Shown piece after piece: positions 1 through 5,225 of a stretch of DNA of 5,460 nt (positions are counted from its first letter, which is position 1; the number at the start of each line of letters is the position of its first letter). Source of the stretch: an uncultured Eubacteriales bacterium (lineage in GTDB: Bacteria; Bacillota; Clostridia; Christensenellales; UBA1242); NCBI GenBank assembly GCA_958420145.1, contig CATZIR010000052.1:1-5460 (forward strand), given 5' to 3'. The position numbers were made by a program, and so were the translations under genes. The notes below the pieces were generated by a model. It was not told the DNA's origin. It did not search any database and was given only the letters and a program-made list of their open reading frames with translations.

Positions 1-36
1 GATTATATTTTAGACAGCAATTTGCGTGCTAAGTAA
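1..36 (+). CDS. possible 3' end of a truncated plus-strand gene
   Basis: Frame 1 is open from the window edge and ends with a TAA stop at 34-36, giving a tail of eleven residues (DYILDSNLRAK). The other two plus frames stop within about the same distance, so the open frame alone proves little. The support is positional: a strong hairpin-plus-T-tract terminator begins 24 bases after the stop, and the next gene on the right is convergent, so something transcribed rightward should end here. The tail is too short to assign a family. It could equally be plain intergenic DNA. Confidence 0.3.
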   Translation, partial: DYILDSNLRAK

Positions 37-59
37 AATAGAGAGGTTAAAAACTAATT

Positions 60-90
60 AAAAAAGAGAGAAAATTTTTCTCTCTTTTTT
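60..90. terminator. bidirectional intrinsic terminator between convergent genes
   Basis: A near-perfect inverted repeat: six A's, GAGAG and a run of A's (60-74) pair with T's, CTCTC and six T's (75-90). It has a T-tract downstream on both strands, so it can end transcription coming from the left on the plus strand and the J-protein transcript on the minus strand. The TAA stop of the J-protein gene (89-91, minus) lies inside the outer base of the stem, so coding sequence and terminator overlap. Confidence 0.87.
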
Positions 91-598
91 AGAATATTGC
101 TAACACAAGGATGAAGATAAGTAGGCTTGAAAGTAGGACGATGAATATGTCTTCGATTAGTTGTTTTTTTGTATATTTTGGCTTTTTTTCATTATTTTTG
201 TCAGTTTTAACTGTTTTTTCTTCTTTTTTTTGTTGTTTTTTATCTTTTTTATTATTTTGTTTGGTGTTTTCTTTTTGCTCTTTTTTTTGTTTGGCTTGTG
301 ATTTATCAGTTTTATTTTGAGCGTTTTCTTTTGGTTTTTGTGGTTGTGGCTTTGAAGTTTGTTTTGAAGAATTAGAACTAACAGAAATATTGTTTTTTAG
401 GTCGTAGCGCATGCGTAAAGTTGCGTCTTTTAATGTTGTGTATGCTTCGGTGATTAGCGCTGTTTGTGTTTCGGCAAAAGACTTATCGCCGTCAAATGTG
501 TCTGGGTGATATTTTTTTATTTTTTCGATATAAGAAGTTCTTATTTCTTTTTCGGTTGCGTTAGTGCTAACGCCAAGTATTTCATAATAGTTTTGCAT
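89..598 (-). CDS. tail-anchored J-domain (DnaJ-like) co-chaperone
   Basis: The product has 169 residues. Residues 1-67 form a J domain: it opens with NYYEILGV, carries the HPD motif at 31-33 that is needed to stimulate the ATPase of a DnaK/Hsp70 partner, and ends with a RMRYD helix-IV-like segment. Residues 68-145 are a low-complexity hydrophilic linker rich in Lys, Gln and Asn, probably disordered. Residues 151-169 are an uninterrupted hydrophobic helix that ends exactly at the C-terminus. There is no Gly/Phe region, zinc finger or substrate-binding domain, so this is a minimal class C J-protein and not DnaJ itself. The inferred role is to recruit DnaK to the cytoplasmic face of the membrane, with the J domain in the cytoplasm. 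The start is supported by AAAGGA at 605-610, six bases upstream. A near-consensus promoter lies just upstream, in the 62-base gap after the cysteine-synthase-like gene. The client is unknown. Confidence 0.9.
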   Translation of the reverse strand: MQNYYEILGVSTNATEKEIRTSYIEKIKKYHPDTFDGDKSFAETQTALITEAYTTLKDATLRMRYDLKNNISVSSNSSKQTSKPQPQKPKENAQNKTDKSQAKQKKEQKENTKQNNKKDKKQQKKEEKTVKTDKNNEKKPKYTKKQLIEDIFIVLLSSLLIFILVLAIF

Positions 599-616
599 AT
601 TTTTTCCTTTGTTAAA

Positions 617-645
617 ATTTTATCAAAACAAAGAGTGTTTGTCAA
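617..645 (-). promoter_or_regulatory. sigma-A-type promoter for the J-domain gene
   Basis: On the minus strand there is a perfect TTGACA -35 box (plus coordinates 640-645), a 17-base spacer and a TAAAAT -10 box (617-622). A TGA immediately before the -10 box gives an extended -10 element. Predicted transcription would start only about 10 bases before the ribosome binding site, so the 5' UTR is very short. The J-protein can therefore be made independently of the upstream cysteine-synthase-like gene, although no clear terminator separates the two and read-through is possible. Confidence 0.8.
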
Positions 646-660
646 TATCTAAAAAAATTT

Positions 661-1617
661 TTAGAGTGTTTTTATTGATAGTAACTTAATATCGTCAACA
701 AGTTTTGTTGTGATTGGGTGGCTAAGGTCTGTGGTCAAATATTTTTTGTTGCTATCGGCAAATGTTGTTGCACAATTTCCACCAAACAAAACGCAACCTA
801 AAAAGTTTGCTCCGCTTGAAATACCAACACCTAGCGAAAGTTCTTTGGCAAGTTTTTGGCTCATTGCAATGGCGTCATCGTCGGTTATTTGAATTATATC
901 GTCGATTAGTTTTTCATTATATAGTTTTGGCAAAATCTCGTCACTAAGTCCTTGCAATTTGTGCTTAGAGTAAGGTGGATTTTTAGACAGAATTTGTGCG
1001 TTTTGTGGTTCTATTCCCACTACCTTTACTTTCTTATGCTCTTTTAGAAAAGTGCCAGCACCTGATAGCGTTCCACTTGTGCCAACACCAGCGACAAAAG
1101 CATTGAGTTTTCTGTTTTTTAGTTTGTCGTATATTTCCTTTCCCGTGGTGGAATAGTGGGCAAAAAAATTGCTTTCGTTTTCAAACTGATGAGCAATAAA
1201 CTTGCCCTGTTTTTCAAGTTTTTTGCAGATTTTGAAGCCTTCGTCAAAATTTTCTACCAAGTTGAGTTTTGCACCATATAACGTGATTATTTTTTTACGC
1301 TCTTCGCTCATATTTTTTGGCATTAAAATTTCACACTTGTTGCCAAGTATGTTGCATATAGCAGAAAGTGATATTCCCATATTTCCACTGGTAATTTCAT
1401 ATACTATACTGTCGCTATTTATGTGACCAAATTTGTAGGCATCAAAAAGTATTTGATACGCCACTCTGTCTTTTATGCTTCCCGTAAGGTTATACCACTC
1501 GAGTTTTGCGTATACTTTGCCGATTTTTCCTTTGAACATATATTTGATTTCTACGAGTGGAGTGTTGCCAATTAGCCCTTTGATGTTTTCAAATTTTTGT
1601 TTTATTTCTTTTTTCAT
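661..1617 (-). CDS. cysK: cysteine synthase family PLP enzyme (O-acetylserine sulfhydrylase-like)
   Basis: The product has 318 residues, the usual length for CysK/CysM-type enzymes (fold-type II PLP family), with no CBS domains. Near the N-terminus is IGNTPLVEI. NLTGSIKDR follows at 43-51, with Lys49 as the expected Schiff-base lysine. TSGNMG at 76-81 is the substrate-carboxylate loop, GVGTSGT at 177-183 is the phosphate-binding glycine loop, and GISSGAN at 265-271 contributes to the cofactor ring pocket. The NLTGSIKDR form and the late FADSNKKYLTTDL segment resemble the broad 'PLP-dependent cysteine synthase family' branch seen in Firmicutes more than classical CysK. The likely reaction is O-acetylserine plus sulfide to cysteine in the cytoplasm. 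A related beta-replacement, such as cystathionine beta-synthase-type chemistry, cannot be excluded. The start is set by AGGTGG (1624-1629), six bases before the ATG. No serine acetyltransferase or sulfur gene is adjacent. The canonical Thr of TSGNTG is Met here. Confidence 0.92.
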   Translation of the reverse strand: MKKEIKQKFENIKGLIGNTPLVEIKYMFKGKIGKVYAKLEWYNLTGSIKDRVAYQILFDAYKFGHINSDSIVYEITSGNMGISLSAICNILGNKCEILMPKNMSEERKKIITLYGAKLNLVENFDEGFKICKKLEKQGKFIAHQFENESNFFAHYSTTGKEIYDKLKNRKLNAFVAGVGTSGTLSGAGTFLKEHKKVKVVGIEPQNAQILSKNPPYSKHKLQGLSDEILPKLYNEKLIDDIIQITDDDAIAMSQKLAKELSLGVGISSGANFLGCVLFGGNCATTFADSNKKYLTTDLSHPITTKLVDDIKLLSIKTL

Positions 1618-1782
1618 ATTTTACCACCTATTTTTGCTTTAAGATTTATATGAATTTGTTATCATTTTTTGATATTTTGTAAAGAATAATATAAATATAT
1701 CATCATAAATATATTCTAAAATATTAAAATAATATTTGAAAAAAATTATAAATAGTGTAAAATACTAGTAAGGGGGATTATT
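1618..1782. promoter_or_regulatory. AT-rich divergent intergenic region between cysK-like and CvpA-like genes
   Basis: This 165-base spacer is extremely AT-rich and must hold promoters for both divergent genes. The plus-strand promoter is clear and listed separately. For the minus-strand cysK-like gene only weak candidates are visible, for example TTTACA (plus 1678-1683) with a poor -10 box. Two ordered repeats lie in the middle: a 10-base direct repeat, ATAAATATAT, at 1691-1700 and 1705-1714 (14-base period), and an inverted repeat AAATATT/AATATTT at 1719-1725 and 1731-1737. Either could be a regulator site, but such AT-only repeats also arise by chance. No T-box or S-box-like structure was recognised. 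Confidence 0.5.
1736..1763 (+). promoter_or_regulatory. sigma-A-type promoter for the CvpA-like gene
   Basis: TTGAAA (1736-1741), a 16-base spacer and TAAAAT (1758-1763). The predicted transcription start near 1770 would leave an almost leaderless mRNA, with the ribosome binding site GGGGG (1772-1776) directly at its 5' end and the ATG at 1783. The right arm of an inverted repeat (1719-1737) overlaps the first two bases of the -35 box. Confidence 0.65.
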
Positions 1783-4305
1783 ATGGATTCATCTCTAATT
1801 ATGCTAATACTAAACTTGGTACTGCTAGCGGTAGTAGTTCTAGGCTTCTTGTTTGGACTTCACGGCGTTAAAAAATCAGCACTTAGTTTGGCATTTTTTG
1901 TGGGAGCGTTTATAGTGACGCTAATTATTACGCCACTTGTAACCAGAGCGCTACTACAAATTAATATAACCGTTGATGGTAGCACGATGTCTATTTCCGA
2001 TTACATTATGGATATGGTGCGTCAAAGCGCGTTAATCAAAGACCTTGCCACAAAGGGAAGCAATATGGAAGCACTAATTCAAAATGCGCCACAAATTTTA
2101 GGAAACATTGCAATCTATATGGCACTACTAATTGTTGTGGGCTTTATCTTTTGGATTGCCTACCTTATTACAGCGCACGCAATTTTCAAGAAAAAACAAA
2201 AAACTAACCCAGTGACCAAAAACACACCAGCAAATGTGTCGGCAACTGGTAATGTTCAATATGTTAGAAGTGAAAAACCAGAAAAGAAACATAGACTACT
2301 TGGTGGTCTTGTTGGAGCAGTTCACGCATTCCTATTTTTAGTATTTTTGCTAATTCCAGTTGTAGGGGCTACAAGTTTGTTTGGTAATTATGCCTATGCT
2401 CAAGAGAGCGAAGTGCAAACAACTGCAGTTATCAAAACCTTAAGTATTGATAGCGAAGGCGAAACGGATAACAAAGAAAAAGAAATACAATACACACCTA
2501 CTGCAAAATACATTCAAGAAAAAGTTTCACCAGAAGTTTTAGATATGATTAGTGCAGTAAACCACAGTGTGATTGGCAGTGTATGCCAAGTTGCCGATGT
2601 GGGCGATGTAGTATTTAACTCTATCGCAAAATGTAAAGTTAATGGCGAAAGAGTGGTACTAAAAGACGAACTTGATAAAATGTCGAAAGTTTACGACAAT
2701 GTTGAATTTTTGTTCTCTATCGACTTTAGTAGTGCCGAAAGCATAAGAAGCATCAACTTTGATAAAGTTAAAGTAGCAATCAACACACTAACAGATAGCA
2801 GTATTTTGAAAACTATTGCACCAGAACTTACAATCAAATATCTTGATTGGCTCACAACGGATGACATTTCGTCACTTGACAAAGAAGTTCAAGATTTGCT
2901 CGCTACTCCTAGAGAAGAATTAGATAAAGAACCAAACCTAAAAGAACTTGTTATTGCGATTAAGGACCTACTTGGAACAGACGAAAAGGTTATGGCAACA
3001 TTCAAAAAAGAACTTATAAATGTTGTTGATATCTGTCAAATAGTTGTTAATAGTGACCTACTTGACTATATTTTGGAATACAGCAAAGCAGAAACAGAAA
3101 TAGACCTAACAAACGAAATTTTGACAAGCCTACACGCAAACGATAATGCACTTATAAATTCTTTAATTGATAAGATATATTCAAGTGATTTTGTTAACTT
3201 GTTCTCGCTAACTTCAATTAACTATGCTATTGATGAAATTCAATCTGTAATTCAAGAATATATTGGCGAAACCCCAGTTGTTGAAATTGCAAAGATTAAG
3301 CTAATTGATGCTAAATCAAAGATGGACTCATCTGTTTTAAAAACAATAGTTGGAGCTGGACTTGATTTCTACTTTAAGTTGGACGCAAGCAAAGACAGTG
3401 CTGGTGAATATGACATTGACAAATTTGTAAAAGAAAATATTGTTTCTATCGCTCAAAGCGTGGGTAAAGTGCTAGATGATGTTAAAGATATGGCTATCAT
3501 TAATGAATTTGGCACGCTTAATGACATTTTGACTAACCTAGATAAAATTGAAATAACAATAAATGGCGAAGAACCAACTACAATATCTAAATGTTTTGCC
3601 AACTTAAGTTTGGTAACCAATGAAAACTTTAGGTTTGAAACAGAACTAAAGAGAATTGGTGAACTTGCTGAGTATCTATTCAACATCAACTTTACTGAAA
3701 CCGTTGACGGCGAAGAAGTAACATACTCTTTCTACGACAAAGCAAAAGATATGGACTTTGAATATATCTTCAAAAACCTATCTAGCGAAGACATCAAAAA
3801 GGTTGTAAACACTCTAACCGACAGTGATTTCTTCAAGCCACTTGGCGTATACACTCTAAACTATGTTAACAAAGAAATTCAAAAACAAGTTGGAAAAGCA
3901 AGTGACGAAATTGGCGATTTATTGCCAAGTGATATTGACCTTAGCGAGGCTACCGACCAAATCATAGACATAATCGACAATGTTAAAGACGTACTAACAG
4001 TTGTGGAAAACTTTGACGATAATAAGTCGTTAGAAGAAAACTTGAAAACAATAACCGACACAGCAGACCAAGAAAAAATTGCAGGACTACTAAGTGGTTT
4101 GCAAGACAATGCTAGTCAAGAAGACAGTGTATTCAAGGGACTATACGACAGTATGCTAGAGCAGTTGCAAGACGACGAAAAATCAGGACTAGAAGGACTA
4201 AGCAACATCATTCAATCTGCAACAGAAACTGACGGCAAAATTGACTGGTCAAAAGTTATTAGCGACTATGTTAACAAACTAAACACACCAGATTCTAGTT
4301 TGTAA
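1783..4305 (+). CDS. CvpA-like four-helix membrane protein with a large repetitive C-terminal region
   Basis: The product has 840 residues. Hydrophobic helices lie at about 5-26, 32-54, 105-131 and 172-199. The N-terminal layout and the LLGGLVGAVHAF motif leading helix 4 fit the CvpA family (colicin V production; usually about 160-200 residues, of poorly known function). The short loop after helix 1 (HGVKK) and the Lys-rich loop 136-171 are positive. The positive-inside rule therefore puts both termini outside and the remaining ~630 residues on the outer face. Helix 4 ends in NYAYA followed by QESE; Ala-Tyr-Ala at 204-206 looks like a signal peptidase I site. The C-terminal region is acidic, mostly helical-looking and degenerately repetitive: a KC...LF.I.F...NTLTDS pattern appears at about 281-345 and again at about 601-690, and DSS[IV]LKTI occurs at 338-345 and 515-522. 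No sortase signal or catalytic motif was seen. The start is chosen for the G-rich ribosome binding site at 1772-1776 and the promoter just upstream. The gene is monocistronic. I recognise the N-terminal family but not the C-terminal domain. Confidence 0.8.
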   Translation: MDSSLIMLILNLVLLAVVVLGFLFGLHGVKKSALSLAFFVGAFIVTLIITPLVTRALLQINITVDGSTMSISDYIMDMVRQSALIKDLATKGSNMEALIQNAPQILGNIAIYMALLIVVGFIFWIAYLITAHAIFKKKQKTNPVTKNTPANVSATGNVQYVRSEKPEKKHRLLGGLVGAVHAFLFLVFLLIPVVGATSLFGNYAYAQESEVQTTAVIKTLSIDSEGETDNKEKEIQYTPTAKYIQEKVSPEVLDMISAVNHSVIGSVCQVADVGDVVFNSIAKCKVNGERVVLKDELDKMSKVYDNVEFLFSIDFSSAESIRSINFDKVKVAINTLTDSSILKTIAPELTIKYLDWLTTDDISSLDKEVQDLLATPREELDKEPNLKELVIAIKDLLGTDEKVMATFKKELINVVDICQIVVNSDLLDYILEYSKAETEIDLTNEILTSLHANDNALINSLIDKIYSSDFVNLFSLTSINYAIDEIQSVIQEYIGETPVVEIAKIKLIDAKSKMDSSVLKTIVGAGLDFYFKLDASKDSAGEYDIDKFVKENIVSIAQSVGKVLDDVKDMAIINEFGTLNDILTNLDKIEITINGEEPTTISKCFANLSLVTNENFRFETELKRIGELAEYLFNINFTETVDGEEVTYSFYDKAKDMDFEYIFKNLSSEDIKKVVNTLTDSDFFKPLGVYTLNYVNKEIQKQVGKASDEIGDLLPSDIDLSEATDQIIDIIDNVKDVLTVVENFDDNKSLEENLKTITDTADQEKIAGLLSGLQDNASQEDSVFKGLYDSMLEQLQDDEKSGLEGLSNIIQSATETDGKIDWSKVISDYVNKLNTPDSSL

Positions 4306-4307
4306 CC

Positions 4308-4335
4308 AAAAAATAGGCTACCCAGCCTATTTTTT
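4308..4335 (+). terminator. intrinsic terminator of the CvpA-like gene
   Basis: A perfect 12-base-pair stem, AAAAAATAGGCT (4308-4319) with AGCCTATTTTTT (4324-4335), closes on the four-base loop ACCC. The T-tract is part of the right arm. It begins two bases after the TAA stop, and because both arms carry A/T tracts it could also block transcription from the right. Confidence 0.93.
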
Positions 4336-4348
4336 GTTGAATACTTAT

Positions 4349-4364
4349 CAATAAAATTTTATTG
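4349..4364. repeat. 16-bp perfect palindrome upstream of the rplS promoter
   Basis: CAATAAAATTTTATTG reads identically on both strands and is flanked on each side by TTATCA (4345-4350 and 4365-4370). It lies 29 bases before the rplS -35 box, between the upstream terminator and the promoter. It has the form of a dimeric regulator site or part of an A/T-tract upstream element, but no regulator can be named. In DNA this AT-rich a chance palindrome is quite possible. Confidence 0.35.
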
Positions 4365-4392
4365 TTATCAAAAAGATTTTTTGGAAAAACAC

Positions 4393-4421
4393 TTGCATTG
4401 ATTTGTAAATTGTGCTAAAAT
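4393..4421 (+). promoter_or_regulatory. extended -10 promoter for rplS
   Basis: TTGCAT (4393-4398), a 17-base spacer and TAAAAT (4416-4421), with TGC directly before the -10 box forming an extended -10 element. The region upstream is rich in A and T tracts, as expected for an UP-element-like sequence on a ribosomal protein promoter. Predicted transcription starts near 4428. An in-frame GTG at 4412 lies inside this promoter and cannot be the translation start of rplS. Confidence 0.78.
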
Positions 4422-4427
4422 CTCTCA

Positions 4428-4501
4428 CGTGCAGTATGTGTGGTCCTCTGCAAACGGTGCAAGAACATAGACTGGCAAATTATTTTAAGGAGGAAAAACT
4501 G
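4428..4501 (+). promoter_or_regulatory. 5' leader of rplS, candidate L19 autoregulatory leader
   Basis: About 74 untranslated bases lie between the predicted transcription start and the rplS ATG. TATGT (4435-4439) can pair with ACATA (4465-4469), and CAG (4432-4434) with CTG (4472-4474) across a two-base bulge. This encloses an internal stretch richer in G and C than its surroundings (GGTCCTCTGC...ACGGTGC). A competing pairing, GCAG (4431-4434) with CTGC (4448-4451), is also possible. A structured leader (L19 leader) is known upstream of rplS in low-GC Gram-positives and is thought to mediate feedback by the protein. Position and length fit that element, but I cannot confirm its consensus by eye. 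Confidence 0.5.
4487..4493 (+). promoter_or_regulatory. strong ribosome binding site that fixes the rplS start
   Basis: AAGGAGG is complementary to the 3' end of 16S rRNA and lies eight bases before the ATG at 4502. It selects a 113-residue L19 over the longer open frame that reaches back to 4412. Confidence 0.93.
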
Positions 4502-4843
4502 ATGAACTTAGTTGAATCAATCGAACAAGAATACCTTAAAAAAGAAGTTCCACAATTTAATGTTGGCGATACCGTTAAAGTTTTCGTAAAAGTTGTTGAA
4601 GGCGACAAAGAAAGACTTCAAGCATACGAAGGCATTGTTATTGCAAAAAGAAATGGTAGCGTTAGAGAAACATTCACAGTTCGTAGAATTTCTTATGGCG
4701 TTGGTGTAGAAAGAACTTTCCCACTTCATAGTCCAAGAATTGACAGAATTGAAGTTATTAGAAAAGGTAAAGTTGCTAGAGCAAAACTTTACTATCTAAG
4801 AGAACGCACAGGTAAATCTGCAAGAGTTAAAGAAGACAGATAG
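4502..4843 (+). CDS. rplS: 50S ribosomal protein L19
   Basis: The product has 113 residues, close to the roughly 115 typical of bacterial L19. The family signature is clear along its length: [11 protein letters not shown] near residue 18, [10 protein letters not shown] in the middle, then [21 protein letters not shown] and the C-terminal RRGKV-type segment (here [24 protein letters not shown]). L19 binds 23S rRNA and sits at the 30S-50S interface, near the contact with 16S rRNA. The start follows a near-perfect ribosome binding site. The gene is set between its own promoter and terminator, so it is transcribed alone, whereas in many Firmicutes it ends an rpsP-rimM-trmD-rplS operon. Regulation through a leader RNA is plausible. 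Confidence 0.98.
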   Translation: MNLVESIEQEYLKKEVPQFNVGDTVKVFVKVVEGDKERLQAYEGIVIAKRNGSVRETFTVRRISYGVGVERTFPLHSPRIDRIEVIRKGKVARAKLYYLRERTGKSARVKEDR

Positions 4844-4862
4844 TTATTAATAAAAATTTGTT

Positions 4863-4890
4863 AAAAAGAAGTCACTCGACTTCTTTTTTT
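4863..4890 (+). terminator. intrinsic terminator of rplS
   Basis: An 11-base-pair stem, AAAAAGAAGTC (4863-4873) with GACTTCTTTTT (4878-4888), closes on loop ACTC and is followed by further T's to 4890. It lies 19 bases after the TAG stop. Its left arm plus the next base is identical over 12 bases to the left arm of the terminator at 5226. Confidence 0.93.
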
Positions 4891-4954
4891 ATATTTTAGG
4901 AGTGAGAAAATGGCTGGCAAGGGGCTTTGCTCCGTAGACATTTTTAAGTGAACA

Positions 4955-4990
4955 CGGTAAGAGCGTCAAAATATTTGCTCTTATTGTTTT
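4955..4990 (+). repeat. 10-bp stem-loop followed by T's
   Basis: CGGTAAGAGC pairs with GCTCTTATTG (ten pairs including two G-T), with a 12-base loop 4965-4976 containing AAATATTT. TTTT (4987-4990) follows. The shape resembles a weak terminator, but the same T's also form the left arm of the next small hairpin (4987-5003), so the two structures may compete or stack. Confidence 0.45.
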
Positions 4991-5151
4991 GCTATTCGCA
5001 AAATCAATTCTTTCGCTCTATTTTTCCTTTCCCCAAAAAATTCAATTTTTTGAGGACCCCATTTATATTGGTGGGAAAACGAAAGTTTGGATTGTAGCCA
5101 CTGGTTGCGTGCTGGCGTAAAAAACTTTTGTTGTCCTTCAAAGGTAGTTAC

Positions 5152-5203
5152 AAAAAGCGCCGAAAGACCCAGCGATTTTCTCGGACTCTTTAAACGCTTT
5201 TTT
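5152..5203 (+). repeat. nested hairpin ending in a T-tract
   Basis: The outer stem AAAAAGCG (5152-5159) pairs with CGCTTTTT (5195-5202) and is followed by one more T. An inner stem CCGA (5160-5163) pairs with TCGG (5181-5184) directly on top of the left arm. The outer part looks like a terminator or the 3' domain of a small RNA. The 35-base interior is too long for a typical intrinsic terminator loop, hence moderate confidence. Confidence 0.45.
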
Positions 5204-5225
5204 GAAAGCAGGTTATGGAAGATAT

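Larger units (their letters stand above)
4891..5225. other. structured non-coding stretch between two terminators, possible small RNA or interspersed repeat
   Basis: There is no convincing gene here. The sequence is dense in inverted repeats: GGGGC/GCTCC at 4921-4933; CGGTAAGAGC/GCTCTTATTG at 4955-4964 and 4977-4986; TTTTGC/GCAAAA at 4987-4992 and 4998-5003; an A6/T6 stem with flanking C/G pairs at 5031-5055; GCCA/TGGC at 5097-5100 and 5113-5116; CTTTTG/CAAAGG at 5125-5144; and AAAAAGCG/CGCTTTTT at 5152-5159 and 5195-5202. The part from 5101 to 5220 is about 42% GC by hand count, against about 35% in a sampled stretch of the neighbouring membrane-protein gene. Known RNAs (tmRNA, RNase P, SRP, 6S) were considered and no hallmark was seen. 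It could be an independent RNA, a decayed mobile or interspersed repeat, or a remnant of a gene. Confidence 0.45.

Noticed and set aside
111..320. Hydrophobic Phe/Ser-rich plus-strand frame
   Set aside because: It is the complement of the Lys/Gln/Asn-rich linker of the J-protein. Poly-Lys codons on one strand read as Phe/Leu/Ser on the other.
1618..1782. T-box or SAM (S-box) riboswitch for the cysteine-synthase-like gene
   Set aside because: The spacer is almost only A and T, too short for either element, and shows no terminator hairpin or conserved T-box sequence on the minus strand.
3453..3689. Minus-strand open frames inside the CvpA-like gene (also 2691-2882 and 3879-4109)
   Set aside because: They are shadows of a long coding gene, Ser/Leu-rich with no ribosome binding sites and no family resemblance.
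4412..4501. N-terminal extension of L19 from an upstream GTG at 4412
   Set aside because: The GTG lies within the rplS promoter, ahead of the predicted transcription start. The added 30 residues are unlike L19, and the ATG at 4502 has a near-perfect ribosome binding site and gives the normal family length.
4891..5225. tmRNA, RNase P RNA, SRP RNA or 6S RNA in the structured block
   Set aside because: No tRNA-like ends, no RNase P conserved core, no SRP domain-IV loop and no long 6S-type open helix could be found.
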